DNA of 64,000 bases from Chitinophaga sp. S165. Its GTDB lineage: Bacteria; Bacteroidota; Bacteroidia; Chitinophagales; Chitinophagaceae. A program made the position numbers and the translations under genes. The DNA lies in assembly GCF_003182155.1 (NCBI RefSeq), contig NZ_QGTG01000001.1, forward strand, positions 540,390 to 604,389, in the 5' to 3' direction. Below are positions 8,960 through 17,524 of the stretch, in pieces. The stretch's first letter is position 1; each line of letters starts with the position of its first letter. The notes beneath the pieces are model-generated. The model had not been told where the DNA came from. It saw only the letters and a program-made list of their open reading frames with translations, and did not search any database.

Positions 8960-9834
8960 TATGCTTCGTCGATAAATCTTTTGGTAATAGGAGCGTAAGA
9001 GTCAATTCTTCTGTCGCGCATGAAAGGCCAGTGGGTGCGGTACCTGTCGGTAACGGCCAGGTCCAGTTCCTGTACGTACACTTCTTCCTGGTCGTGAGAT
9101 GCCTGGTAGATGATAGTGCCAAAAGGATTGGAGATGAAGGAACCACCCCAGAACTTCATCAGGCCGTCCTGTTCGAAGCCTACACGGTTCACGCTTACTA
9201 CGTGTATACCGTTGGCAATGGCGTGGCTGCGCTGGATGGTCTGCCATGCGTTGTATTGCTCTGTGTTGGTAGCATCGTCCTGGGAGGTAGCCCAGCCGAT
9301 AGCGGTTGGGTAGAACAGCACTTCAGCACCCATGAGGGCAGTGATCCTTGCTGCTTCCGGATACCACTGGTCCCAGCAGATCAGGACACCGATGGTAGCG
9401 AATTTTGTCTTGAAGACTTTATAACCCAGGTCGCCCGGGGTGAAATAGAATTTCTCGTAATAAGCCGGATCATCAGGAATATGCATTTTACGGTATTTAC
9501 CCAGGTAGGCGCCGTCTGCATCGAGAACCGCGGTGGTGTTGTGGTAGATACCCTGTGCACGTTTTTCGAACAGGGAGGCGATGATCACCACGCCCAGTTC
9601 TGCCGCTACTTTCTGAAGTGAGTCGGTAGACGGACCGGGGATAGGTTCTGCCAGGGAGAAGTTATCATAATCCTCCACATCACAGAAATAAAGGGAAGTG
9701 AACAATTCCTGCAAACATACAATCTGCGCGCCTTTAGCAGCAGCTTCACGGATTCCCTTGCTGGCTTTGGCAAGGTTTTCAGCCTTGTCATTGCTGCAGG
9801 ACATCTGCACAAAACCTACTTTAACTTTTGACAT
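8959..9834 (-). CDS. aguB: N-carbamoylputrescine amidase
   Basis: Converts N-carbamoylputrescine to putrescine, CO2 and ammonia, completing the agmatine route started by the coupled aguA. The 291-residue protein is a nitrilase-superfamily enzyme. The catalytic triad is visible: Glu43 in CLQELF, Lys116 in KYRKMHIPD and Cys153 in LICWDQWYPE. The GGSFI and EQYNAWQ stretches are typical of this branch. The start ATG gives MSKVKVGFVQ, the usual N-terminal strand. A Bacteroidota -7 element, TATTTTTG, lies on the minus strand at 9881-9874, ~40 bp upstream, which would give the operon its own promoter. Its -33 element is not consensus. Confidence 0.93.
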   Translation of the reverse strand: MSKVKVGFVQMSCSNDKAENLAKASKGIREAAAKGAQIVCLQELFTSLYFCDVEDYDNFSLAEPIPGPSTDSLQKVAAELGVVIIASLFEKRAQGIYHNTTAVLDADGAYLGKYRKMHIPDDPAYYEKFYFTPGDLGYKVFKTKFATIGVLICWDQWYPEAARITALMGAEVLFYPTAIGWATSQDDATNTEQYNAWQTIQRSHAIANGIHVVSVNRVGFEQDGLMKFWGGSFISNPFGTIIYQASHDQEEVYVQELDLAVTDRYRTHWPFMRDRRIDSYAPITKRFIDEA

Positions 9835-9873
9835 TACCTGAGTTTAAATTTAACCGTTAGAAAAATGAAGGCG

Positions 9874-9881
9874 CAAAAATA
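9874..9881 (-). promoter_or_regulatory. Candidate -7 promoter element for aguBA
   Basis: On the minus strand the sequence TATTTTTG matches TAnnTTTG, the Bacteroidota -7 consensus, about 40 bp before the aguB start. I find no TTTG at the expected -33 spacing, so this is a half-supported promoter. Confidence 0.4.
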
Positions 9882-9890
9882 CCAAATAAT

Positions 9891-11786
9891 CTAGAAAAAC
9901 CCGATGCCGATATGCCAGCCAAACCAGGCCTTTACTCCGCCACCCAGATTGAAGGGGCTGTAATGCCTGGGGACCTTTATTTCATAATCCGGATCGGATA
10001 CATCGTGTTTGTCGCTATAATACACAGTGAAGCTTGGGCCTGCAAAGAGATGAATGTTTTTAGTCAGCCGGTGGTTCCAGGCTATTTGCAGTCTGGCCAT
10101 AGAGTTGGTCGAATTCCAGTTACCCACGTACAGCGCCTGGGATGTCAGTTCGGTAGAAATGGTATTGGCTGATTTTAGTTTGAACTCGTGGCCGATACCA
10201 TAACCGAAGGAATATGCATGTTTATCGCCCAGGCTCACACCTGCCAACAGGAGACTATATAATTTGCGATTGCCGGATTTATAAGCGATGTTAAGGTCCA
10301 GGATCTCGTTCGTATAGATCTGCACCTGATGATATCCTCTTCTGACGAAACTGAAAAGCCCAATGCTGTACCCATCGGAGGAGTCAGCATAATTCACTAT
10401 GCCGATCTGTACACCTTTAAGGACGCGTGTATAGTTGACAACGCCGGATATCTGTGTACCTGAAACGGTGTCTATGGCGACGTTAACAGCACCTGCGATC
10501 TGTACGCCCTTGACCGATTTGGTGTAGTTAATGGCGCCGGCGATCTGGGCCCCGTTGGTCGTATCGATGTTGACATTCACGGCACCGGCCAGCTGTGCAC
10601 CGCCGATGCCCTGGCTGTAGTTGATAGCACCGGCCATCTGTGCACCATGAATGGTACCACGTGACACGTTTATGGCACCGGCGGCCTGTATGCCTTCGGT
10701 TGTTCCGGCGGTATGGTTAATAGCGCCCGAGAACTGTGCTCCTCTGGAATCGCCGCCGGTTTGATTATATACGCCACTCAGCTGTACGCCGGTAAAGCCG
10801 TGTTTGAGCACATTGCTTACCCCGCCCGCCTGTACACCTTTCAGTGTGTCCATGGTATGATTATGTACGCCAGCAATCTGCACACCGGTCATATGTCCGC
10901 CGACAATATTAAACACACCTGCCGCCTGCACCCACTTTACGTCCTTCTGGTCAATGTTGAACACACCTGCTATTTCCACACCGCTTAAGCCAGCGGTATA
11001 TCCACCGATCAGGTTAAGAGAAAATTTGTTGATCACCTGGGAGCCGATCTTTCCATGTGTACCGAGAGCGGGTACGAGGGAGTATTGATACGGCTGTTTA
11101 GTAAAGAAGTCACTCAGGTTAAGACTCTGCATCCGTTGACGGGAGGAGAGGAAGAACTTCCCGAACATGGTCTGTTCTACATGTGAGTTTTGGTTCACAT
11201 CCACGATAGAGAGCTGTATGGGAGGAGCTGGTTTAATGCTGGCGTTCACTTCCTGGTCATGGCCGGTGGTGAGCAACATGATGGTATCGCGGTATAGTTC
11301 TTTACTGACGGTAAGCATGGTAGCGCTCCTTTCTCTTTCACGCAGGCGTATCCTGAAATAGCCTTGTTCATTGGTCATCGTGGAGATGAGCTGTACCCTT
11401 TCATAAACGCTGGCATTGTTGATAGGCCTTCCCGTGTGGGCGTCATTTACATGGCCGCTTACCACAAACCATTTCTCTTTGGAAGATGTACCTGGTTGTA
11501 TGATGATCTGGTTACCGATCTCACGGAACTGGAAGTTACCCTGGAATAAAATATCCAGGACCTGCTTAACGGGTTTGTCGGTGACATGTATTGTTACGAG
11601 GCTATCGTCATGAATAAATTCTTTTACATAGGAAAAGTGAAAACCGCCCTGCATGCTAATGTTATCAAGTACGAGCGCAAGGGGCTGTCGGTCGGCATCA
11701 ACGGAAACCGTCTTATTGAGCGGGCTTTGGGCGTAACCGGCGTAACTCGTGGTGAAGAGTACGACCAGCAGGAATAGATGTTTCAA
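9891..11786 (-). CDS. STN-domain protein with LA_2272-type surface repeats
   Basis: A 631-residue exported protein with a signal peptide ending near YAGYAQ. Residues ~25-95 resemble an STN (secretin/TonB N-terminal) domain, with the pattern LALVLDNISMQGGFHFSYV then VKQVLDILF. Residues ~108-195 look like a carboxypeptidase-regulatory-like beta-sandwich (VVSGHVNDAHTGRPINNASV). From ~250 to ~470 there is a run of about a dozen imperfect 20-21-residue repeats of the type GVQIAGAVN, each ending in N followed by a strand and turn. The C terminus (~480-631) has alternating strands typical of an outer-membrane barrel. The repeats resemble the LA_2272 surface-repeat family. The combination with STN and regulatory domains points to an outer-membrane or surface role, but function and ligand are unknown. 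It lies upstream of aguB with a 56-bp gap. Confidence 0.7.
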   Translation of the reverse strand: MKHLFLLVVLFTTSYAGYAQSPLNKTVSVDADRQPLALVLDNISMQGGFHFSYVKEFIHDDSLVTIHVTDKPVKQVLDILFQGNFQFREIGNQIIIQPGTSSKEKWFVVSGHVNDAHTGRPINNASVYERVQLISTMTNEQGYFRIRLRERERSATMLTVSKELYRDTIMLLTTGHDQEVNASIKPAPPIQLSIVDVNQNSHVEQTMFGKFFLSSRQRMQSLNLSDFFTKQPYQYSLVPALGTHGKIGSQVINKFSLNLIGGYTAGLSGVEIAGVFNIDQKDVKWVQAAGVFNIVGGHMTGVQIAGVHNHTMDTLKGVQAGGVSNVLKHGFTGVQLSGVYNQTGGDSRGAQFSGAINHTAGTTEGIQAAGAINVSRGTIHGAQMAGAINYSQGIGGAQLAGAVNVNIDTTNGAQIAGAINYTKSVKGVQIAGAVNVAIDTVSGTQISGVVNYTRVLKGVQIGIVNYADSSDGYSIGLFSFVRRGYHQVQIYTNEILDLNIAYKSGNRKLYSLLLAGVSLGDKHAYSFGYGIGHEFKLKSANTISTELTSQALYVGNWNSTNSMARLQIAWNHRLTKNIHLFAGPSFTVYYSDKHDVSDPDYEIKVPRHYSPFNLGGGVKAWFGWHIGIGFF

Positions 11787-11830
11787 CAGAACAGTTTTGA
11801 ATTTGCGGCAAGATACTACGGATTTTTCTT

Positions 11831-11862
11831 TTTGGATATTAACTACTCATACAGTAGGTTTG
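11831..11862 (+). promoter_or_regulatory. Bacteroidota-type promoter of the cobalamin operon
   Basis: TTTG at 11831-11834 and TAGGTTTG at 11855-11862 are 20 bp apart, matching the TTTG-N19-22-TAnnTTTG pattern in full. Transcription would begin near 11868, at the 5' edge of the riboswitch. Confidence 0.8.
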
Positions 11863-12066
11863 TGCCCGCATTGGTTTCACCTGATGGTGAATTAATAGGG
11901 AATCCGGTGTAAAACCGGAGCTATCCCCGTAGCTGTGATCCTGCATCGTAATAACGATCGGTTTTTCCGGACATTTAATCTCCAACTGCCACTGTCCGCC
12001 AAAGGCGAATGGGAAGGCCCGGAAAAAGCAGGAGAGCCAGAAGACCTGCCAATAGCAACAGACATC
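11863..12066 (+). ncRNA. Cobalamin riboswitch
   Basis: The leader has the class hallmarks in order: GGTTTCACC near 11873, GGGAATCCGGTGTAAAACC from 11898, CCCCGTAGCTGTG near 11925, and the B12 box GAGAGCCAGAAGACCTGCC around 12032-12050. It lies between a consensus promoter and an operon encoding surface proteins and a TonB receptor of the vitamin B12 type. In Bacteroidota such switches repress uptake genes when cobalamin is plentiful. About 170 nt separate it from the first start codon and presumably form the expression platform. Confidence 0.93.
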
Positions 12067-12236
12067 AGTGTTTTCGGGAGAAGAACATTGAATGAAATTA
12101 CAGCCTGTATGGGGCGAAATTTCTTACTTATCAGTCTATAATATACCGGTGTCACTGTCAGCAGGATCTCCTGTAACCAGGTCTGTACAGCTGATGAAGG
12201 TCATGATATCTATCAACTGAAATAAACGTTCGAAGT

Positions 12237-13295
12237 ATGTATAAAAATTTACGTTCCTGGTTATTGGCCGGCTTTTTATTGGCCGCTGCTTCATGTAGTG
12301 ACGACAATGACATTGCACCGGCTCCGGGCAAGTATGATAATGGTTTCTTTATGATCAGTGAAGGACAGTTCAATGTGGCTTCCGGAGATATCAATTTCTA
12401 CGATTATGACCTGGACACCATGTACCAGCGCGCTTATTCGGTTGAAAACCCTGGTAAAAAGCTGGGCACTCCGATGACTTCAATGCAGTTTGGTACTGTG
12501 TACAATGGAAAATTGTACCTGGTAGGGAAATTTGATGGTCCGTTTGTTGTGACCGATGCGAAAACCCTGAAGGAAACAGGACGCATAGACAGTTTGCCTG
12601 GACATGACGGCCGTGCTTTCCTGGGTGTGGACGATAGCAAAGGATTACTCAGCACCGCAGTAGGTTTATATCCTGTTACTTTGTCTCCACTTGCTTTGGG
12701 CACGAAGATCGCCAGCGTTGACGGTGAAGTGAAAGACATGATCAAAAGCGGTAACTACATTTTCGTGATGTCTGCAAAAGATGGCATCGTTGCCCTGAAT
12801 GCAAATGACTATAGCCTGGCAAAGAAATTGGGGACCGCTGTAGCTGGTTTTGTACAGGGCAAAGATGGTAATGTATGGGCTGCCTCCGCTACACAGCTGA
12901 AGAAGATCAATGCTTCCACACTGGCGGTAGATAGTATTACCACCGGCGTTCCTGTCTTCTTTAATGAGTGGACCTATTATAATAGTTCGATGGCGGCATC
13001 TGCTACAGATAATGCGCTCTTTTTCATATCAGGAAATAACAAAGTGTATCGTTATACCGGTGAAGTAGCCTCTCTGAGCGCACCATTTATTACGTTGCCA
13101 GCCGGACAATACTTTTATGGTAAAGGCATAGGATATGATAAGGCAAAGAATTACCTGGTGCTGAACAGCAACACTAATGTTTACGGTTCGGATCCAAATA
13201 CTACGATCTATATACACAATGCCACAACAGGCGCATTACAGCACAGCGTATATTATGAGGGATACATTTTCCCTGGTATGGCTGTTTTCCATTAA
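12237..13295 (+). CDS. Surface lipoprotein beta-propeller, DUF5074-like (cobalamin locus)
   Basis: A 352-residue lipoprotein with a signal peptide and lipobox (AAASCSDD, Cys20). The mature part has repeated strands such as GFFMISEGQF, LYLVGKFDG, KDMIKSGNYIFVM and NVWAASATQLKKI, consistent with a six- or seven-bladed propeller of the DUF5074/YncE group. It is the first gene under the cobalamin riboswitch and lies 13 bp before the TonB receptor, so it probably helps capture corrinoids at the cell surface, as BtuG does in Bacteroides. It differs clearly in sequence from the second propeller at 15341-16483 and may have another ligand or partner role. Its specific function is inferred from context. 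Confidence 0.8.
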   Translation: MYKNLRSWLLAGFLLAAASCSDDNDIAPAPGKYDNGFFMISEGQFNVASGDINFYDYDLDTMYQRAYSVENPGKKLGTPMTSMQFGTVYNGKLYLVGKFDGPFVVTDAKTLKETGRIDSLPGHDGRAFLGVDDSKGLLSTAVGLYPVTLSPLALGTKIASVDGEVKDMIKSGNYIFVMSAKDGIVALNANDYSLAKKLGTAVAGFVQGKDGNVWAASATQLKKINASTLAVDSITTGVPVFFNEWTYYNSSMAASATDNALFFISGNNKVYRYTGEVASLSAPFITLPAGQYFYGKGIGYDKAKNYLVLNSNTNVYGSDPNTTIYIHNATTGALQHSVYYEGYIFPGMAVFH

Positions 13296-13308
13296 TCATT
13301 AGACACAC

Positions 13309-15336
13309 TTGGACAATCGCCACTACATACGATATGTATCTTTTTTTATCCTGTGCATTGCAGCCAACTACGGGCTGCATGCACAAGATAAAGTGGCGTA
13401 TCCTGCAACCTCTCCAAAAGATACAGCGGCTGCCAGGATGTTACAGGGTGTGACGATTTTCTCCAACAGGACGAATCCTCTGTCGCCCGTACAGACGTTA
13501 AGCGGCATTGCACTCGAAAAGATGAACAGCCTTTCGGTGGCTGATGCCCTGCGTTTCTTTTCCGGCGTGCAATTGAAAGATTACGGCGGATTGGGAGGAT
13601 TAAAGACACTGAACGTGCGCAGTATGGGCACGAATCATACAGCGGTATTCTATGATGGCATACAGTTAGGCAATGCCCAGAACGGCACAGTTGACCTGGG
13701 CCGTTTTTCGCTGGATAATATAGAACAGATCGATCTTTACAACGCACAAAAGGGTACTCTTCTTCAACCGGCGAGGGGCTTCGCTTCAGCTTCCGCCATC
13801 TACCTGCAATCGCGTAAGCCCGTGTTTCACGGCAATGAAAAGACACATGGAAAGGTATCCTTTAAAACAGGTTCTTTCGGATTGGTCAATCCTGCTGTGA
13901 GGATGGAGCAACGTTTGTCTGACCGCTTATCGGCTGTTGTGAGCAGTGAGTGGCTGCATGGCAACGGACGCTATAAGTTCAGGTATACTAATGGGACTTA
14001 CGACACAACTGCTGTGAGGCAAAACGCTGCCATCGACGCTGCACGTGTGGAAGCAGGGCTGTTCGGACAAGGAAAGGACAGCAGTACCTGGCAGGCGAAG
14101 GCATATTATTATAACTCCACAAGAGGGCTGCCGGGCGCTATTGTCAGTAATAAGTTCCTCAACGGACAACATCAATGGGACCGGAATTTCTTTGTACAAT
14201 CATCTTATAATAAACCATTCGGCAAACGGTATACACTTTTGCTGAATGCGAAGTTCACGTATGACTATGTCCGTTACCTGGACACCGCTATTGTGACGGT
14301 GGACGGGCCTTTGATGAACCGTTATCAGCAGAAAGAATATTATATATCGGCAGCTAATCAGTATAAGATCACTTCCTTCTGGGACGTGGCTTTATCGGCA
14401 GATTTCCAGGTGAACAATATGACAGCCGTTAACCTGGACCGCTTTGCCATTCCTACGCGGTATAGTACATTAGTAGCCGCAGCCACGCAGCTACATCTCG
14501 GGCCGGTAGCACTACAGGGAAATCTGCTTACTACCATCATTAATGAAACGACGAAGGCCTATACTGCAGGCCGGGATTTCAATGCGATAACCCCTACAAT
14601 ATTAGCCTCCTGGCAACCGTTCCAGGGAGAAGACCTGAAGATAAGGGCATTCTATAAGAACATCTTTCGAATGCCGACGTTCAACGACATGTACTATAGT
14701 ACAGTGGGCAATCCTGCGCTGAAGCCGGAATACACCAAACAATATAATATCGGGACTGGTTATACGCGGAACTCAGACGGTTTTCTGCAATACTTTTCCC
14801 TGCAGGCCGATGCCTATTACAGTCATGTGAAAGATAAGATCGTTGCTTCTCCAGGACGTAATTTCCAGTGGATGATGCAGAATATTGGTTCAGTTGATAT
14901 CTATGGCATAGATGCCAGCATACAGTTATCGCCGGTACTGTTAAACGCGGTGAAGACAGATTTTTCTGTGAAATACACTTATCAGAAGGCATTAGACGTA
15001 AGCAATCCGGCGGAGGTCAACTACAAAGACCAGATCGCCTATATTCCCGTTCACAGCGGATCTTTCATCGCTCATGCTTCATGGCACAAATGGGATGTGA
15101 ACTATAGTTTTATTTATGTGGGAGAAAGGTATTTCCTGAATACCAATATTCCGCTATATTACATGGAACCCTGGTATACCAGTGACGTGTCGGTATCGAC
15201 CAGTTTTCTGTTCAGTCATAAGCTGGTGAAACTGACGGGTGAATTAAACAATGTATTTAACCAGTATTACGATGTGGTGATCAACTACCCGATGCCGGGT
15301 CGTTATTATCGTCTTACTGCCAGTATAAATTTTTAG
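13309..15336 (+). CDS. btuB: TonB-dependent receptor, BtuB-like (cobalamin uptake)
   Basis: A 675-residue outer-membrane receptor. The signal peptide (YVSFFILCIAANYGLHAQ) is followed by a short TonB-box region (LQGVTIFSNR), a plug domain (ALRFFSGVQLKDYGGLGG then LNVRSMGTNHTAVFYDGIQLGNAQNG) and a ~500-residue barrel ending in a terminal aromatic strand (YYRLTASINF). The first usable start is TTG at 13309, needed to include the signal peptide, as no ATG lies before it in frame. It sits under the cobalamin riboswitch between two propeller lipoproteins, with 13 and 4 bp spacing, which strongly suggests cobalamin or a related corrinoid as substrate. It lacks an N-terminal regulatory beta-sandwich, so it is a plain transporter and not of the SusC type. 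Confidence 0.88.
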   Translation: MDNRHYIRYVSFFILCIAANYGLHAQDKVAYPATSPKDTAAARMLQGVTIFSNRTNPLSPVQTLSGIALEKMNSLSVADALRFFSGVQLKDYGGLGGLKTLNVRSMGTNHTAVFYDGIQLGNAQNGTVDLGRFSLDNIEQIDLYNAQKGTLLQPARGFASASAIYLQSRKPVFHGNEKTHGKVSFKTGSFGLVNPAVRMEQRLSDRLSAVVSSEWLHGNGRYKFRYTNGTYDTTAVRQNAAIDAARVEAGLFGQGKDSSTWQAKAYYYNSTRGLPGAIVSNKFLNGQHQWDRNFFVQSSYNKPFGKRYTLLLNAKFTYDYVRYLDTAIVTVDGPLMNRYQQKEYYISAANQYKITSFWDVALSADFQVNNMTAVNLDRFAIPTRYSTLVAAATQLHLGPVALQGNLLTTIINETTKAYTAGRDFNAITPTILASWQPFQGEDLKIRAFYKNIFRMPTFNDMYYSTVGNPALKPEYTKQYNIGTGYTRNSDGFLQYFSLQADAYYSHVKDKIVASPGRNFQWMMQNIGSVDIYGIDASIQLSPVLLNAVKTDFSVKYTYQKALDVSNPAEVNYKDQIAYIPVHSGSFIAHASWHKWDVNYSFIYVGERYFLNTNIPLYYMEPWYTSDVSVSTSFLFSHKLVKLTGELNNVFNQYYDVVINYPMPGRYYRLTASINF

Positions 15337-15340
15337 ACGT

Positions 15341-16483
15341 ATGCGGTTTGCTTCTTTTCATATACCTCGCCGTTACCTGTTGCTGATGGTCCTTTTTACA
15401 GGACTTGCGGCTTGTCGTAAGGGCGCGGGTATAACACCGGGAGATGATACAAATGTTGGTGCAGACAGCCTGAGAAATGGGTTTTATCTGCTGAATGAGG
15501 GTAATATGGGAATGAACCTGGCTACACTTGATTACTATAATAGTGGCACAGGTATCTACAGCAGCAATATTTACGGCACGATCAATCCGGGTGCTACCAA
15601 AGAGTTGGGAGATGTGGGGAATGACATGCAGATCTACGGAGGAAAATTGTATGCCGTTATAGCGATGTCGGACAAGGTGGAGGTGATGGATGTGCATACA
15701 GCAAAACGTTTAGGGCAGATCAATGTACCATCCTGCCGTTACATTACTTTCTACAAAGGGAAGGCGTATGTCAGTTCATATGCAACTGTGGCAGGCGGTA
15801 CGCCTGGTGTAAGCGGTTATGTAGCCGAAGTAGATACCGCTACGCTGCAGGTCATCCGTACTGTTAACGTCGGCAGGCAGCCGGAGGAAATGGCTATTAC
15901 GGGAGATAAAATGTATGTAGCTAATTCCGGGGGATATAGCCAGGGACATTTTGAAAGAACGGTGTCGGTGATTAATATGAATACCTTCACAGAGACAAAA
16001 CGAATAGATGTAGCGCTTAACCTGCATCATGTGAAAGCCGACAAGTATGGTGATGTCTATGTTACTTCCCGTGGGGATTATTATGAGGTGCATTCAAAGC
16101 TTTACGTGATAGACACACAGAAAGATATTGTAAAAGATTCGCTGCCTACCGCTGTCAGCGACATCTGGATATCGGGCGACAGTGCCTATATCTATGGTGT
16201 TGAATGGAGTTATGTTACGAATAAGAATACCGTTAGCTATGGTATTGTAGATATTAAGAATGAGCGCCTGCTGGGAGATATGTTTATTACAGACGGAACA
16301 GATAAACAGATCACAACACCATCCGGCGTAGCCGTAGACCCGACTACAAAAGAGATCTATGTAACTGATGCAAAGGATAACCTGTTGCCGGGTACATTGT
16401 ATTGCTTCAGTCCCGCCGGCAAAAAGAAATGGAGTGTAACAGCAGGGAATATTCCCGGACATTTTGCTTTTGTAAGGCATTAA
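15341..16483 (+). CDS. Surface lipoprotein beta-propeller, BtuG-like
   Basis: A 380-residue lipoprotein (lipobox LAACRK, Cys25). Its blade-like repeats include LYAVIAMSDKVEVMDVHTAK, AYVSSYATVAGG, EEMAITGDKMYVANSGGY, DVYVTSRGDYYEVHSKLYV and SGVAVDPTTKEIYVTDA, the pattern of a YncE-type seven-bladed propeller. In Bacteroides, BtuG propellers sit on BtuB and bind cobalamin very tightly. Here the gene starts 4 bp after the btuB-like stop and shares its riboswitch, so the same role is likely. The ATG at 15341 gives an Arg-rich n-region and a normal lipoprotein signal. The BtuG equivalence is by context and fold pattern, not alignment. Confidence 0.83.
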   Translation: MRFASFHIPRRYLLLMVLFTGLAACRKGAGITPGDDTNVGADSLRNGFYLLNEGNMGMNLATLDYYNSGTGIYSSNIYGTINPGATKELGDVGNDMQIYGGKLYAVIAMSDKVEVMDVHTAKRLGQINVPSCRYITFYKGKAYVSSYATVAGGTPGVSGYVAEVDTATLQVIRTVNVGRQPEEMAITGDKMYVANSGGYSQGHFERTVSVINMNTFTETKRIDVALNLHHVKADKYGDVYVTSRGDYYEVHSKLYVIDTQKDIVKDSLPTAVSDIWISGDSAYIYGVEWSYVTNKNTVSYGIVDIKNERLLGDMFITDGTDKQITTPSGVAVDPTTKEIYVTDAKDNLLPGTLYCFSPAGKKKWSVTAGNIPGHFAFVRH

Positions 16484-16501
16484 CCAGTAAAACTGATTAT
16501 C

Positions 16502-17425
16502 ATGAGCATAGGAAGAATAAGTAAAGGTGCAATAGCAACGGGACTGCTTTCGGTGGTACTGTTTTCCTGTTCAAAAGATGAAGACAAACCCGGAGATACG
16601 AATATCAGGCCGATCACAGACAACAGCAGTCCATATATCAGTGTGGTATTTGACTATCAGCCTGCACCGGGACAGTTTGTAAATGAAAGCAGTGTGGGCA
16701 CTCCCGAAGCCGCGCAGAAGATCATCGGAGGAACGGCTTCTCTCTTGCATCTGGGCGCCTTTGGCGGTTATGTTGTGTTTGGGTTTGATCATTCCATCCT
16801 TAATAAAAGCGGTGCTGATCTGGCTATTTATGGCAATCCTGTTAAACCGCCGGTGGAGCTGTCGGAGCCGGGTATTGTGATGGTTAGCCAGGATGTGAAT
16901 GGAAACGGCAAGCCTGATGATGTGTGGTATGAGCTGGCAGGAAGTGAGTATACTGCCGCTACGACCATAAAACATTACAAGGTGACTTACTACAATCCGG
17001 GGGGTAAGGCAGATGTGCCCTGGAAAGACAATCGTGGAGGTTCGGGTAAGGTAATGATCAACACTTTTCATGATCACAGCTACTATCCGTTATTTGCGGC
17101 TAACCAGGACTCTGTTATATTTGAAGGGACCTTGCTGAAAAGTACGTTCGGTCTTGCGGCCGGTACTACGGATACTTACGTTAATACAGGCTTTGCCTGG
17201 GGCTATGCGGATAACTGGGCTACAGACGCTGTAAAAGATCCTTTTGCTACTAATTTGTATAATGCACTGGACATATCCTGGGCGGTAAACGACAACGGGC
17301 AGGCGGTTACACTGAAGGCTATTGATTTCGTGAAAGTGTATACCGGTCAGCAGGACAAAGGGAATAATGCGATAGGGGAGATCTCTTCAGAGATCAGAGG
17401 GGCCGAAGACCTGAACATGCGATAA
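16502..17425 (+). CDS. Cell-surface lipoprotein of the cobalamin operon
   Basis: A 307-residue lipoprotein (lipobox LFSCSK, Cys23) beginning 18 bp after the BtuG-like gene. The mature region contains LGAFGGYVVFGFDHSI, then IYGNPVKPPVELSEPGIVMVSQDVNGNGKPDDVWYELAGSEY, which includes a Ca-binding-like DVNGNGKPDD loop. It ends in IDFVKVYTG and EISSEI. The protein resembles uncharacterised surface proteins encoded in cobalamin loci of Bacteroidota. It is the last gene before a terminator, and probably takes part in surface binding of corrinoids, but I cannot name its family with certainty. Confidence 0.72.
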   Translation: MSIGRISKGAIATGLLSVVLFSCSKDEDKPGDTNIRPITDNSSPYISVVFDYQPAPGQFVNESSVGTPEAAQKIIGGTASLLHLGAFGGYVVFGFDHSILNKSGADLAIYGNPVKPPVELSEPGIVMVSQDVNGNGKPDDVWYELAGSEYTAATTIKHYKVTYYNPGGKADVPWKDNRGGSGKVMINTFHDHSYYPLFAANQDSVIFEGTLLKSTFGLAAGTTDTYVNTGFAWGYADNWATDAVKDPFATNLYNALDISWAVNDNGQAVTLKAIDFVKVYTGQQDKGNNAIGEISSEIRGAEDLNMR

Positions 17426-17452
17426 TTTCCAGCTGATTTTTTCTTATTTTAC

Positions 17453-17490
17453 AGGGGCTGTCCGCCAAAGCGCGACGGCCCTCTTTGTTT
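17453..17490 (+). terminator. Terminator of the cobalamin operon
   Basis: An imperfect GC-rich hairpin (AGGGGCTGTCCGC paired with GCGCGACGGCCCT) follows the stop at 17425 by ~28 bp and is followed by CTTTGTTTATT. Confidence 0.65.
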
Positions 17491-17524
17491 ATTATCCAAG
17501 TATTCATGCTCTAAACTCAATTCC

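Noticed and set aside
8306-8998. 230-codon plus-strand frame opposite aguA
   Set aside because: It lies entirely opposite the coding strand of aguA (and slightly beyond), whose motifs and coupling with aguB are clear; a shadow frame.
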